A stretch of 13,286 nt of DNA from Firmicutes bacterium UBA4874 (GTDB lineage: Bacteria; Bacillota; Clostridia; Caldicoprobacterales; DTU083): NCBI GenBank assembly GCA_002399435.1, contig DHDO01000048.1:1-13286 (forward strand). The letters run 5' to 3'. The position numbers and the translations under genes are program-made. Under the pieces are notes generated by a model that was not told where the DNA came from, did no database searches, and saw nothing but the letters and a program-made list of their open reading frames with translations. Shown here piece by piece: positions 1 to 7,229 of this stretch (the stretch's first letter is position 1; each line of letters starts with the position of its first letter).

Positions 1-47
1 ATTCTATAAAAGTATAAAAGACTGTAACAAGGGAAAAGGAGTTTGAA

Positions 48-1709
48 ATGAACAGCATTGTGGAATCCAGGCTATTGAGTTCTTTGGAAAAGGTTTTCCC
101 GGATGAGGAGCTTTCCGCTTTCCGCTGGGAGAAGGGATCCGCTTTGGCGGATGAGGTATATTCCTTTCAGATTGCCCTGCGGATCCGGCCCGATGCGGCA
201 CAGGAGCACCTGTCCGCTGCCCTTTTTGTGCAGACGCAGCCGGATTTGGCACCCTTTGTCCTGCTTCGGCAGGTGGTGCCGGTTCCGTCGGACTTTCCGA
301 TTCGTGAGGATCATGATGAAAATGTGCTGCGGACCGGGCCGGGACTTTACCCGGACCTTCTGCTGCCGCTTTCAGGCCCGCTGACTTTGTCCAGGCAGTG
401 GCAGTCCGTCTGGGTCACTGTAAATCCCCAAAGACAGGCGGTTCAGCCGGGCCAATATGCCATACAGCTAAAGCTTGCCGCAGAGGGTTCCGGAGAAACA
501 TTGGCATCGGAGACCTTTGATCTTCTTATCATGGGGGAGAAGCTTCCGGAACAGTCGCTGATCCATACCATGTGGTTTCATACCGACTGCATTGCCACCT
601 GGTACGGGATTGAGGTATTCAGTGAAGCATACTGGAAACGGGTGGAACAATATCTCCGGAATGCGGTAAAACATGGTATCAATATGATCCTGACACCGGT
701 TTTTACACCGCCTTTGGATACGGAGGTGGGAGGGGAACGTCCCACCGTACAGCTGGTGGATGTTCAAAAGTCCGGGAACGATTACCGGTTTGGATTCGAC
801 CGGCTGGAGCGTTGGGTGAATCTTTGCCTGGACTGTGGTGTGAAATATTTTGAATTTTCCCATTTATTTACCCAGTGGGGAGCGGAACATGCCCCAAAGA
901 TCATGGCGACGGAGAATGGGCGGGAGAAACGGATTTTCGGATGGGAAACCGATGCGGCAGGACCCGAATATGAGCATTTTCTGGATGCCTTTCTGCCCGC
1001 GCTGGTGTCTTTCCTTCGGTCACATGGACTGGAGAAACGCAGCTGGTTCCATGTATCGGATGAGCCGCATGCAGAGCACCTTGCCGCCTATGAAAACGCA
1101 AGCCGTATCCTGAAAAAGCATTTAAGCGGTTTTCCCATTGTGGATGCCCTGTCCGACTATTCCTTTTATGAAAACGGACTGGTGGAACGGCCCATACCGG
1201 CATCCAACTGGTTGGAACCCTTTCTGGAGCATCAGGTGCCGGATTTGTGGACGTATTACTGCTGCAGCCAGTACAAGAAGGTATCCAATCGCTTTTTCTG
1301 TTTCCCTTCCGCCCGGAACCGGATTCTCGGCACGCAGCTATACAAATATCACATAGCTGGTTTTCTGCAGTGGGGCTATAATTTCTGGTATTCCCAGTAT
1401 TCCATACGGCCCATTGATCCCTTCCGGGTAACGGACGCAGGCGGGGCATTCCCGTCCGGAGATGCCTTCATCGTATATCCGGGGGAGGATGGCCCCCTGG
1501 AGTCCATTCGGTCGGAAGTGTTCCATGAAGCCCTTCAGGATATGCGTGCCCTGACTTTGCTGGAGGAGAAAATCGGACGGGATGCCGTGATCCGATTGCT
1601 GGACGACGGACTGGAGCACCCAATCACTTTTCAGGAATATCCGCAGGACGACCGTTGGCTTCTGGAAAAGCGGGAACAGGTAAATCAGCTGATTCGGAAA
1701 AATGAATGA
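48..1709 (+). CDS. GH123/DUF4091-type glycoside hydrolase-like protein
   Basis: A 553-residue protein resembling the DUF4091/GH123 group, whose characterised members are N-acetyl-beta-galactosaminidases. Seen: an N-terminal beta-rich part (about residues 30-180), a TIM-barrel-like middle (about 185-430) and a C-terminal segment from about residue 440 with the DUF4091 signature (QWGYNFWY, GDAFIVYPG, then an S-I-R-x-E helix). The Asp338-Glu339 pair in the motif HVSDEPH matches the adjacent Asp-Glu catalytic pair known for GH123. No signal peptide is visible, so it probably acts in the cytosol on imported oligosaccharides. The start is fixed by AAAAGGAG six bases before the ATG. An intrinsic terminator follows about 95 bases after the stop. 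No transporter or sugar operon partner is visible in the window; the upstream side is cut off. The exact sugar substrate cannot be read from sequence. Confidence 0.82.
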   Translation: MNSIVESRLLSSLEKVFPDEELSAFRWEKGSALADEVYSFQIALRIRPDAAQEHLSAALFVQTQPDLAPFVLLRQVVPVPSDFPIREDHDENVLRTGPGLYPDLLLPLSGPLTLSRQWQSVWVTVNPQRQAVQPGQYAIQLKLAAEGSGETLASETFDLLIMGEKLPEQSLIHTMWFHTDCIATWYGIEVFSEAYWKRVEQYLRNAVKHGINMILTPVFTPPLDTEVGGERPTVQLVDVQKSGNDYRFGFDRLERWVNLCLDCGVKYFEFSHLFTQWGAEHAPKIMATENGREKRIFGWETDAAGPEYEHFLDAFLPALVSFLRSHGLEKRSWFHVSDEPHAEHLAAYENASRILKKHLSGFPIVDALSDYSFYENGLVERPIPASNWLEPFLEHQVPDLWTYYCCSQYKKVSNRFFCFPSARNRILGTQLYKYHIAGFLQWGYNFWYSQYSIRPIDPFRVTDAGGAFPSGDAFIVYPGEDGPLESIRSEVFHEALQDMRALTLLEEKIGRDAVIRLLDDGLEHPITFQEYPQDDRWLLEKREQVNQLIRKNE

Positions 1710-1803
1710 AATCGAGTTATCAATTATCATGCCTTGCTGGTATGTTTTTGAGTCTGAAACGGAAAAAGCATATGGATGGCTTTGGAAAGGCAATATAAAG
1801 GGG

Positions 1804-1834
1804 AGCCGGGCAGTTCTTTGCCTGGCTTTTATTT
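1804..1834 (+). terminator. Rho-independent terminator after the GH123-like gene
   Basis: Arms AGCCGGGCA (1804-1812) and TGCCTGGCT (1819-1827) form a 9-bp stem with one G-U pair and a 6-base loop, followed by a T-rich run TTTTATTT. It ends transcription of the gene at 48-1709. The opposite strand has the hairpin but a poor U-tract, so it is a weaker stop for the convergent isomerase gene. Confidence 0.88.
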
Positions 1835-1865
1835 CATCCTTTTTTTCAGGATTCACGGTGGGTGA

Positions 1866-1917
1866 TGCGGTAGTCGCGCAGGAGGAAAACCGAATCTCTC
1901 TTGCTTCCCATACCGCA
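1866..1917. repeat. Spaced inverted repeat between convergent genes
   Basis: TGCGGTA (1866-1872) and TACCGCA (1911-1917) are perfect 7-base inverted arms separated by 38 bases, in the non-coding tail downstream of both the GH123-like gene and the isomerase gene. It could fold at the 3' end of the isomerase transcript, but the loop is long and no U-tract follows. The rest of 1835-1965 shows no gene or other signal. Confidence 0.35.
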
Positions 1918-1965
1918 GTCAGCCACCTGTCTATGGATAAATTTCATAAAAGGATTTCCTCTTTC

Positions 1966-2811
1966 TTAAACTCCCAGACCACGGAGATATTTCCGGCTCA
2001 TTTCGGCGCATTCCATGGAAGTTTTGCCCAATGCCGGTTTGTCCTGCTCGACGATGACCCACTCCGCGCCCGCTTCTTCGGAAGCAGTCAGAATGGAGGG
2101 AAAGTTCTGTACACCGTATCCCACCGGACGAAAGCCGAATACTTCTTCTTCGTCCTCTTCCTTTGCTTCCTCTTCCTTCTTCTGCGGCTCGGTGCCGATC
2201 AGTTCGTACATCTGCTTTGGCTTTTTCTTTCCACTCATGACAAAATCCTTCAGATGAACGACCGGAGATCTTCCGGAATATTTTCTCACATACTCGGACG
2301 GATCTTCGCCGGCTACATTCACCCAGCATGTGTCAATTTCCGTCTTGAGCAAATCGGACGGTATGGATTGATACAGAATATCCAGTCCGTATTCCCCGTC
2401 TATTTTTTTGAATTCAAAATCATGATTATGATAGAGCATCTGAATGCCGTGCTCCTTTGCGACAGCGGCCAGGGAATCAATGTCTTTGATGGTTTCTTTA
2501 AACCGGTCGGTGCCCGGCCTGCGTTCTTCCTTAAGATAGGGAACGGCAATATACCTGCATCCTATCTGAGCATAATCACCGATCACCTTATCCGGAGCGT
2601 CAAGCATTTCATCAAGGGGTACGTGAGCAGAAATCGGAATCAGACCGATCTCGTCCACCATGCGTTTCACTTCTGCCGGTTCCATTCCGTATAATCCGGC
2701 AAACTCAACGCCATCGTATCCTATTTCCTTTACCTTCTGCAGCGTACTCCTCAGGCTTTTCTCAGCATAATCCCGGACGGAGTAGATTTGCAAAGCAACG
2801 GAAAATGCCAT
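1966..2811 (-). CDS. Sugar phosphate isomerase/epimerase (xylose isomerase-like TIM barrel)
   Basis: A 281-residue protein of the AP-endonuclease-2/xylose isomerase-like TIM-barrel family (IolE/hydroxypyruvate isomerase relatives). Seen: the family opening LQIYSVRD, GYDGVEFAG around residues 31-39, HNHDFEF at 128-134, EIDTCWVNVAG at 158-168, VVHLKDF at 184-190 and VIVEQD at 252-257. Candidate divalent-metal ligands by family pattern are Glu133, Asp160, His186 and Glu255. The length is normal for the family. Odd: a very acidic and lysine-containing insertion at residues 209-223, just before the last barrel strands. The start is supported by AGGAGG (2820-2825) eight bases upstream. It has its own strong promoter at 2884-2912 and lies downstream of the methyltransferase gene on the same strand. 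Substrate is unknown; a link to sugar catabolism with the convergent glycosidase-like gene is only a guess. Confidence 0.87.
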   Translation of the reverse strand: MAFSVALQIYSVRDYAEKSLRSTLQKVKEIGYDGVEFAGLYGMEPAEVKRMVDEIGLIPISAHVPLDEMLDAPDKVIGDYAQIGCRYIAVPYLKEERRPGTDRFKETIKDIDSLAAVAKEHGIQMLYHNHDFEFKKIDGEYGLDILYQSIPSDLLKTEIDTCWVNVAGEDPSEYVRKYSGRSPVVHLKDFVMSGKKKPKQMYELIGTEPQKKEEEAKEEDEEEVFGFRPVGYGVQNFPSILTASEEAGAEWVIVEQDKPALGKTSMECAEMSRKYLRGLGV

Positions 2812-2819
2812 AATGTATT

Positions 2820-2825
2820 CCTCCT
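2820..2825 (-). promoter_or_regulatory. Ribosome binding site for the isomerase gene
   Basis: AGGAGG on the minus strand, eight bases before the ATG at 2809-2811. It fixes the start codon. Confidence 0.8.
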
Positions 2826-2883
2826 ATTTCTCTTATTGCAGTTGCTTCCCAAGCACCCTCTTAAAAGATGCTTATCTGGTAAA

Positions 2884-2912
2884 ATTATATAGCATTCACG
2901 AATAAATTGCAA
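2884..2912 (-). promoter_or_regulatory. Sigma-A promoter for the isomerase gene
   Basis: Read on the minus strand: TTGCAA (2907-2912), a 17-base spacer, then a perfect TATAAT (2884-2889). The predicted transcript starts near 2877, giving a leader of about 65 bases before the ATG. The leader contains an imperfect hairpin with arms AAGCATC and GGTGCTT (2851-2873). Confidence 0.82.
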
Positions 2913-2959
2913 GATTGGTTCTGCAGCCGAAAAGACAAATTGAGTATACAGGCTCCATT

Positions 2960-3307
2960 TTATCCTTCTGTTTTCCACTGATGCTGCTTCATATCGACAT
3001 ACCCGTTTTCCCGGAAGGTAATTCCTTCCGCTTCCAGAAGCTTTCGCTGGCCGCCGGCACCGCCGAAGGAGCGGCAGGCCGTAAGCTCACCGGATTGGCG
3101 CACTACCCGGTGACAGGGAAGGGAAAGCATTTCCGGCGCCTGCTTCATGGCGTTTCCCACGGCCCTGGCCGCAAAGGGATTTCCCGCCAGGGAAGCGATC
3201 TGGCCATAGGATGCCACTTTGCCTCTGGGGATTCGGGCAGTAATGGCATACACTTTTTGGTAGAAAACAGGCATTTTTCCAGGATCGGAACAGGCCCTGC
3301 AATTCAT
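2960..3307 (-). CDS. Short methylated-DNA-protein cysteine methyltransferase (MGMT/Ogt-like)
   Basis: A 115-residue protein of the DNA-binding-domain family shared by O6-methylguanine methyltransferases and alkyltransferase-like proteins. Seen: the PRGKVASYGQIASLAG helix-turn-helix region (28-42), ARAVGNAMK (48-55) with the likely nucleotide-flipping Arg49, and the active-site motif PCHRVV with Cys65. Cys rather than Trp in this motif argues for real methyl transfer from alkylated guanine to the protein, unlike E. coli Atl. The N-terminal domain of full-length (about 160-180 residue) Ogt/Ada-C is missing; this short form is common. The ATG at 3305-3307 is chosen because GGAAGG lies five bases upstream; a second ATG at codon 12 lacks a good site. 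The first residues (MNCRAC) hold two extra cysteines. It is divergent from the M29 peptidase and upstream of the isomerase. Confidence 0.86.
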   Translation of the reverse strand: MNCRACSDPGKMPVFYQKVYAITARIPRGKVASYGQIASLAGNPFAARAVGNAMKQAPEMLSLPCHRVVRQSGELTACRSFGGAGGQRKLLEAEGITFRENGYVDMKQHQWKTEG

Positions 3308-3337
3308 GAAATCCTTCCTTTCAAAAACAGCTGAATT

Positions 3338-3349
3338 TATGATATCATA
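3338..3349. promoter_or_regulatory. Perfect 12-bp palindrome in a divergent intergenic region
   Basis: TATGATATCATA is perfectly self-complementary. It lies between the leftward methyltransferase gene (start 3307) and the rightward M29 peptidase gene. It also contains TATGAT and TATCAT, which resemble -10 boxes on either strand, but no convincing -35 was found at the right distance. It may be an operator; this is inference. Confidence 0.4.
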
Positions 3350-3366
3350 GGTTCCATACAGATCTA

Positions 3367-3412
3367 TCCTTATCTTATCATAAGGAGAAGTTCCGCATGA
3401 CGAAAAGCGGAA
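3367..3412 (+). promoter_or_regulatory. Two-hairpin leader upstream of the M29 peptidase
   Basis: Hairpin 1 pairs TCCTTAT (3367-3373) with ATAAGGA (3380-3386), 7 bp with a 6-base loop, and covers the AAGGAG ribosome-site-like sequence at 3382-3387. Hairpin 2 pairs TTCCGC (3391-3396) with GCGGAA (3407-3412), 6 bp, with an ATG (3397) in its loop. The pair could control translation of the short upstream reading frame at 3397-3420. Confidence 0.4.
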
Positions 3413-3420
3413 AACATTAA
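3397..3420 (+). CDS. Possible 7-codon upstream reading frame (MTKSGKH)
   Basis: ATG at 3397 follows AGGAG (3383-3387) by nine bases and reads seven codons to TAA at 3418-3420. One base later an ATG (3422) opens an in-frame extension of the M29 peptidase. It could be a leader peptide, or chance; only the good ribosome-site spacing and the hairpins around it speak for it. Confidence 0.25.
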   Translation: MTKSGKH

Positions 3421-3484
3421 AATGCCCGGTATCAGGCAGGAGAAAGACAGCCGGGGCCGGACATTGGAAACGGAAGGTGTAAAG

Positions 3485-4714
3485 ATGAACAAGGAAGCAT
3501 TGAAAAAGTATGCACAGCTGGTTGTGAAAACAGGGATCAATATTCAGCCGAATCAGACCCTGGTCATTTCGACTCCGGTGGAATGCGCCCCCTTTGCCAG
3601 GATCCTGTCAGAAACCGCTTACGAAGAAGGGGCCAGAGAGGTCGTTCTGAACTGGAGCGATGAGATTTCATCCAGGATCCGTTACCTGCATGGAGCTGAT
3701 GAAATTTTTGATGAGGTGCCGGAGTGGCGGAGGGAGTTTTACCTTTCCTATGCCAGGGCAGGTGCTGCATTTCTCAGCATCAGCGCATCCGATCCCGAGC
3801 TGATGAAGGATGTGGACCCGGACCGGATGTCCAGGGCCGACAAGGCTTCTTCCGTCGCCCTGAAGGAATACCGGGAACGCATGATGAGCAATCAGAACAC
3901 CTGGTGTGTGGTTTCCGCCCCCACAGTGGCATGGGCAAAAAAGGTGTTTCCCGGCGAACCGGAGGAGCAGGCAGTGGCCAAACTCTGGGAGGCAATCCTT
4001 CAGTCCGTGCGGGCTGATACAGCGGATCCGGTAAAGGCATGGGAACAGCACAAGGCCAGCCTGAAGGAGCATATGAATGCACTCAACCAAATGGAGCTGC
4101 AGTGGGTCCATGTGAAAAATTCACTGGGTACGGATCTTCGGGTGGAGCTGCCGAAGAATCATGTCTGGCTGGGCGGAGCGGAAGTTGCCGCCGATGGGGT
4201 GGAATTCATCGCCAACATGCCCACCGAAGAGGTGTTTACCGCGCCAGCGCGAACCGGAGTCCACGGAACGGTGGTCAGCTCCATGCCGCTGAATTACAAC
4301 GGAAACCTGATCGAGAATTTCTCCATGACTTTTGAGGACGGCAGGATTACCGGCGTCCGGGCTGAAAAAGGGGAAGAAATCCTGAAGCACCTGATTCACA
4401 CGGACGAGGGTTCCCACTATCTGGGCGAATTTTCTCTTGTACCCTGGCATTCGCCGATTTCCGAACGAGGCATATTGTTCTACAATACCCTGTTTGATGA
4501 GAACGCTTCCTGCCATATGGCCATCGGCAAAGCTTATCCGACCTGCCTTACGGACAGTGAATCCATGGACAGGGAAGGGCTGATCGCTGCCGGAATCAAT
4601 GATTCCCTGATTCATGTGGACTTTATGTTTGGCACGAAGGATCTTTGCATTGAAGGAAAGACAGCGGACGGAAAGACGGTTTCCATATTCAGGGACGGGG
4701 ACTTTGATCTGTAA
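3485..4714 (+). CDS. M29 family aminopeptidase (AmpS/PepS type)
   Basis: A 409-residue metallo-aminopeptidase of family M29 (AmpS, PepS, aminopeptidase T), which removes N-terminal amino acids from peptides in the cytosol using two metal ions. Seen: the family opening KYAQLVVKTGINIQPNQTLVI, and all expected metal/catalytic positions: Glu249 (PTEEVF), Glu315 (LGEFSLVP), His344 (SCHMAIG), His377 and Asp379 (HVDFMFG). These are within one or two residues of the Thermus aminopeptidase T numbering, and the length is normal. Start: the ATG at 3485 has GGAAGGTG six bases upstream. An in-frame ATG at 3422 would add 21 charged, non-conserved residues and has no ribosome site. The downstream helicase gene begins at or just after its stop, so the two are probably co-transcribed, though no functional link is known. 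Confidence 0.93.
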   Translation: MNKEALKKYAQLVVKTGINIQPNQTLVISTPVECAPFARILSETAYEEGAREVVLNWSDEISSRIRYLHGADEIFDEVPEWRREFYLSYARAGAAFLSISASDPELMKDVDPDRMSRADKASSVALKEYRERMMSNQNTWCVVSAPTVAWAKKVFPGEPEEQAVAKLWEAILQSVRADTADPVKAWEQHKASLKEHMNALNQMELQWVHVKNSLGTDLRVELPKNHVWLGGAEVAADGVEFIANMPTEEVFTAPARTGVHGTVVSSMPLNYNGNLIENFSMTFEDGRITGVRAEKGEEILKHLIHTDEGSHYLGEFSLVPWHSPISERGILFYNTLFDENASCHMAIGKAYPTCLTDSESMDREGLIAAGINDSLIHVDFMFGTKDLCIEGKTADGKTVSIFRDGDFDL

Positions 4715-7067
4715 ACTTAAGATCTGTAATCCAAAACCCACGATCAGAATATCGGTACGCAATATGGTGGAATTCCTTCTTCGTTCGGGGGATATCGAAC
4801 CGACGGGGAGCGGCGGGAACAAGGCCATGCAGCGCGGCACAAGGGTCCATCGGAAACTGCAGAAGGAAGCAGGGGAGAATTATCAGGCGGAGGTGCGGCT
4901 TTCCTGTGAAACGGAATTTGCGGAATTTCTTCTTGTAGTGGACGGGATTGCCGACGGCATTTTCGATACAGGGGAAGGAACCATCCTGGAGGAAATCAAG
5001 AGTACCATGACTCCGCCGGAACAGATTCAGGAGGATTCCAATCCCCTGCATTGGGCCCAGGCAAAGTGTTATGGATGGATGCTGCTCCACCGGATGGATT
5101 TGCCGGAAGTTACCATCCGCCTGACCTATTTTCATGTGGAAACGGGGAGAATCCGGCGGTTTGACAAAACATTTCAAAGGAAGGAACTGCAGGACTTTTT
5201 TCAGGGCCTGGCGGAGCAGTATGCAAAGTGGGCGCATATTTCACTGCAGTATAAGGGTGAGCGGGATCGCTCCGCACGGGCGCTCCCGTTTCCCTTTCCC
5301 CATTACCGCAGGGGCCAGAGGGAATTGGCTGTAGGCGTGTACCGGGCCGTTCGGGATCAAAAGCTGTTGTTTGCCCAATCCCCCACCGGAACAGGCAAGA
5401 CCATTTCCACCCTGTATCCGGTGGTAAAGGCCATGGGAGAAGGAATGGGAGAGAAGATTTTTTATCTGACGGCCAAAACGGTAACCCGGCAGGCAGCAGA
5501 GCAGGCGATCCGGATTATGGAGGAACGGGGGCTGGTTTTTCGCCGGATTACGCTGACGGCGAAGGAGAAAATATGCTTTTGTCCCGATGCTTCCTGTGAT
5601 CCGAAGGAATGCGATTTTGCCTGCGGCCATTACGACCGGATCAATGAAGCCGTTCTGGATTTGCTGGCTCAGGAACGGGATATCACCCGGGAGACGGTGG
5701 TGAAGTATGCCAAAAAACACCGCGTCTGCCCTTTTGAATATGAGCTGGACATTTCCCTCTGGATGGACTGTATTATCTGTGATTACAATTATGCATTTGA
5801 TCCCCGGGCTTATTTAAGGCGCTACTTTGATTCCGGCGGGGACTATGTGCTGCTGGTGGATGAAGCCCATAACCTGGTGGAGCGGGCCAGGGATATGTAC
5901 TCTGCGGAGCTTTCCAAACAGGAATTCCTGAAGCAGAGGAAAGTCCTGAAGGAAGCTGCGCCGAAGGCATATCAGGAGATCAGTGAGATCAACCGGATCT
6001 TTCTTGCCATGCGCAGGGAATTTGCGGAGGAGGAGGGGGCCCGGACGGTGGAGCTGCCGACCGGGCTCCATGCCCATGTGGAGCGGCTTACGGAGGCTTT
6101 GGAAGCCTTTCTGGAAAGCAGGCATTCCGGCAGGGGCGATTCGGGCCTGCTGGATCTGTTTTTTCACTGCAGAACCTTTCTGACGGTGTTCCGGCTTTAT
6201 GATGAGCGGTATGTCACCTGTGTGACACGGAGAAATCAGGAGATCCGGCTGAAGCTTTTCTGCGTGGATCCGTCCGCCCTTCTCCGAAAGGCCTGTGAAA
6301 AAGGACGCTCAGCTGTTTTCTTTTCCGGGACGCTGCAGCCCCTGAGCTTTTATCGGGATATGCTGGGAGGAGAGGAAACGGATCCGACCCTGTGCCTGCC
6401 TTCCCCTTTTCCGCCGGAAAATCTCTGCGTCATGACGGCGGGGAATATATCCACGCGCTACCGCGACCGGGAGAGCAGCTATGCCGGCATTGCAGGATAC
6501 ATCAGAGCGGTGACCCGGCGGGCAGGCAATTATATGGTGTTTTTTCCATCCTTTCAATATATGGATCAGGTTTATGAGGCATATCGAAGCCTTTGGCCAA
6601 AAGAGGATACCCGGATACAGGAAAGCCATATGAAGGAAGAGCAGCGGGAGGAATTCCTGAATTCCTTTGAGGCGGATCCGTCCCAATCCATGATTGCATT
6701 TGCTGTCCTGGGAGGGATCTTTTCCGAAGGGATTGATCTCACCGGCGACCGGCTGTCCGGAGCGGTTATAGTCAGCGTGGGACTGCCGCAGCTGTCTCCG
6801 GAGCGGGATATCATGTCCCGGTATTACCGGCAGTGCAACGGGCACGGGTTTGAATATGCCTATCAGTTTCCGGGCATGAACCGGGTCCTGCAGGCAGCCG
6901 GCAGGGTGATCCGTACCGGGGAGGACAAAGGGTTTGTGCTGCTGCTGGACGATCGTTTCCTGCACCGGCGTTACCGGGATCTTTTCCCGGCGGAGTGGCG
7001 GGGCGTCCGAAAGGTTTTCTCCCCGGAGGCCGCGGGCCGGATTCTGGACGACTTCTGGAGCCGATGA
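4704..7067 (+). CDS. PD-(D/E)XK nuclease fused to DinG/XPD-like Fe-S helicase
   Basis: A DNA repair-type protein of about 787 residues (numbered from TTG 4704) combining a Cas4-like nuclease with a superfamily 2 DEAD_2 helicase (COG1199-like). Nuclease (about 15-165): VDGIADGIFD with Asp80/Asp84, Glu97-Ile-Lys99, and Q119xxxY123 of the RecB/Cas4 type. Helicase: Walker A SPTGTGKT (226-233, Lys232), a cysteine cluster 291-307 plus Cys342, Cys356 and Cys359 that could hold a 4Fe-4S cluster, a DEAH box at 386-389, and motif VI AGRVIRTG near the C-terminus (about 6896-6919). It likely unwinds DNA with a defined polarity and may cut it. The start is uncertain: the first ATG (4764) has no ribosome site and would drop IRISVRN, which I recall as conserved in the family. 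TTG 4704, behind GGGACGGGG and overlapping the peptidase by 11 bases, keeps it. An ATG at 4614 would overlap the peptidase by 101 bases. Confidence 0.88.
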   Translation: MICKLKICNPKPTIRISVRNMVEFLLRSGDIEPTGSGGNKAMQRGTRVHRKLQKEAGENYQAEVRLSCETEFAEFLLVVDGIADGIFDTGEGTILEEIKSTMTPPEQIQEDSNPLHWAQAKCYGWMLLHRMDLPEVTIRLTYFHVETGRIRRFDKTFQRKELQDFFQGLAEQYAKWAHISLQYKGERDRSARALPFPFPHYRRGQRELAVGVYRAVRDQKLLFAQSPTGTGKTISTLYPVVKAMGEGMGEKIFYLTAKTVTRQAAEQAIRIMEERGLVFRRITLTAKEKICFCPDASCDPKECDFACGHYDRINEAVLDLLAQERDITRETVVKYAKKHRVCPFEYELDISLWMDCIICDYNYAFDPRAYLRRYFDSGGDYVLLVDEAHNLVERARDMYSAELSKQEFLKQRKVLKEAAPKAYQEISEINRIFLAMRREFAEEEGARTVELPTGLHAHVERLTEALEAFLESRHSGRGDSGLLDLFFHCRTFLTVFRLYDERYVTCVTRRNQEIRLKLFCVDPSALLRKACEKGRSAVFFSGTLQPLSFYRDMLGGEETDPTLCLPSPFPPENLCVMTAGNISTRYRDRESSYAGIAGYIRAVTRRAGNYMVFFPSFQYMDQVYEAYRSLWPKEDTRIQESHMKEEQREEFLNSFEADPSQSMIAFAVLGGIFSEGIDLTGDRLSGAVIVSVGLPQLSPERDIMSRYYRQCNGHGFEYAYQFPGMNRVLQAAGRVIRTGEDKGFVLLLDDRFLHRRYRDLFPAEWRGVRKVFSPEAAGRILDDFWSR

Positions 7068-7116
7068 ATTCCGGGGTATAGGAATGAATTCCTGGGTATA
7101 GGAATGAATTCCGGGG
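7065..7116 (+). repeat. 20-bp tandem repeat overlapping the helicase stop codon
   Basis: TGAATTCCGGGGTATAGGAA (7065-7084) is followed directly by a copy with one change (7085-7104) and a 12-base partial copy (7105-7116). The first three bases are the TGA stop of the helicase gene. A degenerate piece, ATAGGAATGA, recurs at 7170-7179. The remaining gap to the next gene (7117-7229) is purine-rich (for example GACGATAGGG, GACGATTGGG) and shows no terminator or gene. Confidence 0.92.
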
Positions 7117-7229
7117 CAGGAGCGGTTTCCCGGGCTATGGCTATATTTTTTCTGAAATCGGGAAAGATGATAGGAATGAGAGACGATAGGGGACGATTGG
7201 GGGCGGAATATCCGGGAGAAGGTTGATAT

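Noticed and set aside
1702..2694. A 330-codon open frame on the plus strand
   Set aside because: It is antisense to the well-supported isomerase gene, has no family-like sequence, and its first part runs through the intrinsic terminator of the GH123-like gene.
2851..2873. Leader hairpin of the isomerase gene as a riboswitch or terminator
   Set aside because: The stem is only seven pairs with one G-U, there is no U-tract, and no known riboswitch core was recognised.
4121..4840. A 239-codon minus-strand frame
   Set aside because: It lies opposite the M29 peptidase and helicase starts, lacks a ribosome site and recognisable motifs; an antisense shadow of GC-rich coding DNA.
6309..6965. A 218-codon minus-strand frame
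   Set aside because: It is antisense to the conserved helicase C-terminal domain and has no recognisable domain.
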